From Acidobacteriota bacterium (lineage in GTDB: Bacteria > Acidobacteriota > Polarisedimenticolia > Polarisedimenticolales > Polarisedimenticolaceae): 64,000 nucleotides of DNA. Shown here piece after piece: positions 63,572 to 64,000 of this stretch (the first letter of the stretch is position 1; each line of letters begins with the position of its first letter). Both the position numbers and the translations under genes were made by a program. Below the pieces are notes generated by a model that was not told where the DNA came from, searched no databases, and saw only the letters and a program-made list of their open reading frames with translations. Location: the NCBI GenBank assembly GCA_029861955.1, contig JAOTYK010000010.1, positions 62,001 to 126,000 of the forward strand, read 5' to 3'.

Positions 63572-63625
63572 GAAAAGGGGACAGATTTATTTTTCCCCGG
63601 GGAAAAATAAATCTGTCCCCTTTTC
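63572..63625. repeat. Long perfect palindrome, copy 3 (27-bp arms, no loop)
   Basis: 63572-63598 and 63599-63625 are perfect reverse complements with no spacer. The core is GGGGACAGATTTATTTTT. It begins directly after the stop of the plus-strand gene and runs into the 3' end of the convergent SprT-like gene, whose stop codon (63587-63589) lies inside it. Confidence 0.95.
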
Positions 63626-64000
63626 TTCGATCTCCAGCACCCCGTCGCGGCCTGCGCGGACGCAGGTACGACAGCGCCAACGTCTCATCGCCCGTCGAGC
63701 GGTTCGACCGACATCGCACACCGGACAACGGTGCTGGTAACGCCCACGCGGTCCGGTCGCCTGACGACACTTCTCTGACAGTCGGGCGGGATCCAACCGA
63801 GCGCGGGGCTCGAATCCGGCCTCGGTCATCAGCGCAGCCCACTCCCGGCCGTGGGGACGGATCCGTCGCCCGTGACGAAGATAGGCCGCCACGTGGGCCG
63901 CTTCGTGACAGGCGACCTCTCGTAACAACGCTTCGGGCTCGTCCAACAGCGCCGGGTGCAGTCGGATCGTTCCGCTGACGGGATGACATCGACCGAGGGT
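63587..64000 (-). CDS. SprT-like zinc metalloprotease domain protein, 5' end outside window
   Basis: 138 codons visible, frame open to the window edge. GRCHPVSGTIRLHPALLDEP leads to HEAAHVAAYLRHG (zinc motif HExxH) and GREWAALMTEAGFEPRAR. A zinc ribbon follows (HRCPVCDVGRTARRAMRRWRCRTC), completing the SprT domain. The last 11 residues (KGTDLFFPGEK) are encoded by palindrome copy 3, so the original C-terminus was probably shorter or different. Members of this family act as DNA-protein crosslink proteases or similar; the role here is not shown. Confidence 0.84.
   Translation of the reverse strand, partial: TLGRCHPVSGTIRLHPALLDEPEALLREVACHEAAHVAAYLRHGRRIRPHGREWAALMTEAGFEPRARLDPARLSEKCRQATGPRGRYQHRCPVCDVGRTARRAMRRWRCRTCVRAGRDGVLEIEEKGTDLFFPGEK

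Noticed and set aside
58594-63625. Insertion sequence bounded by the palindromes
   Set aside because: No transposase lies between the copies; they are separated by unrelated secreted-protein genes and no target duplications are seen.

Overview
The window reads as chromosomal DNA of a GC-rich, Gram-negative bacterium with an outer membrane (TonB-dependent receptor, porin-like barrel, periplasmic nitrate reductase). Several kinase/WD40-like or kinase/TPR fusion proteins, an ECF sigma-FecR-receptor trio and many secreted proteins of unknown function fit Acidobacteriota. That placement is inference from gene content only: there is no rRNA, tRNA or other taxonomic marker here.

Layout. 1-1975: end of an MBOAT O-acyltransferase and its SGNH partner (surface polymer acylation). 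1962-4653 (minus): ArsM-like methyltransferase, ArsS-type radical SAM protein and DUF547 protein, an arsenosugar-type cassette. 4739-8649: PaaK-like adenylating enzyme overlapping the molybdate transporter ModABC. 8777-12997: TonB receptor, ECF sigma factor and FecR-like regulator, with STN (secretin/TonB short N-terminal) domains in both receptor and regulator. 13049-16203: zinc-ribbon/pseudopilin protein, porin-like protein, pyridoxamine oxidase-like protein, DoxX and a broken PadR regulator. 16305-20289: Na/Pi cotransporter, PhoU-like protein, PQQ-type sugar dehydrogenase that looks shortened, membrane-anchored M90 peptidase. 20278-21734 (minus): site-2 protease and zinc-finger membrane partner. 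22000-24688: DEAD-box helicase with a structured leader, and a sigma-70 factor. 24728-33582: mixed housekeeping and secreted genes (spondin/TSP3 protein, DUF188, PTP-like protein, cytochrome c, amidohydrolase, DCC protein, desaturase, MreB, glutathione transferase, PP2C phosphatase).

34225-38094 is a compact periplasmic nitrate reductase operon napD-napA-napB-napF with no quinol-oxidising NapC or NapGH in view. It is followed by a wHTH-nucleotidyltransferase fusion, a kinase-TPR protein and formate-tetrahydrofolate ligase. ModABC upstream would supply molybdenum for NapA, though the two loci are about 26 kb apart.

44711-50051 is a MacB-type ABC exporter with three consecutive adaptor proteins and a permease carrying an apparent 2-nt frameshift. 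50048-58109 holds two large kinase-WD40 proteins, a truncated copy of one of them, a small membrane protein and a double aspartyl-protease protein. 58223-64000 holds secreted proteins, including a 1059-residue repeat protein, interleaved with three near-identical perfect palindromes of 54-63 nt, and ends in a SprT-like protein that runs off the window.

Most interesting signals: (i) a C-terminal module ending in DSDG-x-ERP...CP shared by three otherwise unrelated secreted proteins; (ii) the palindrome family, with one copy in a divergent promoter region and one supplying the last codons of a gene; (iii) the triple-adaptor exporter; (iv) the nap cluster with a predicted NapB lipoprotein; (v) STN domains in both FecR and receptor, with a shared 10-mer upstream of the receptor and sigma genes.
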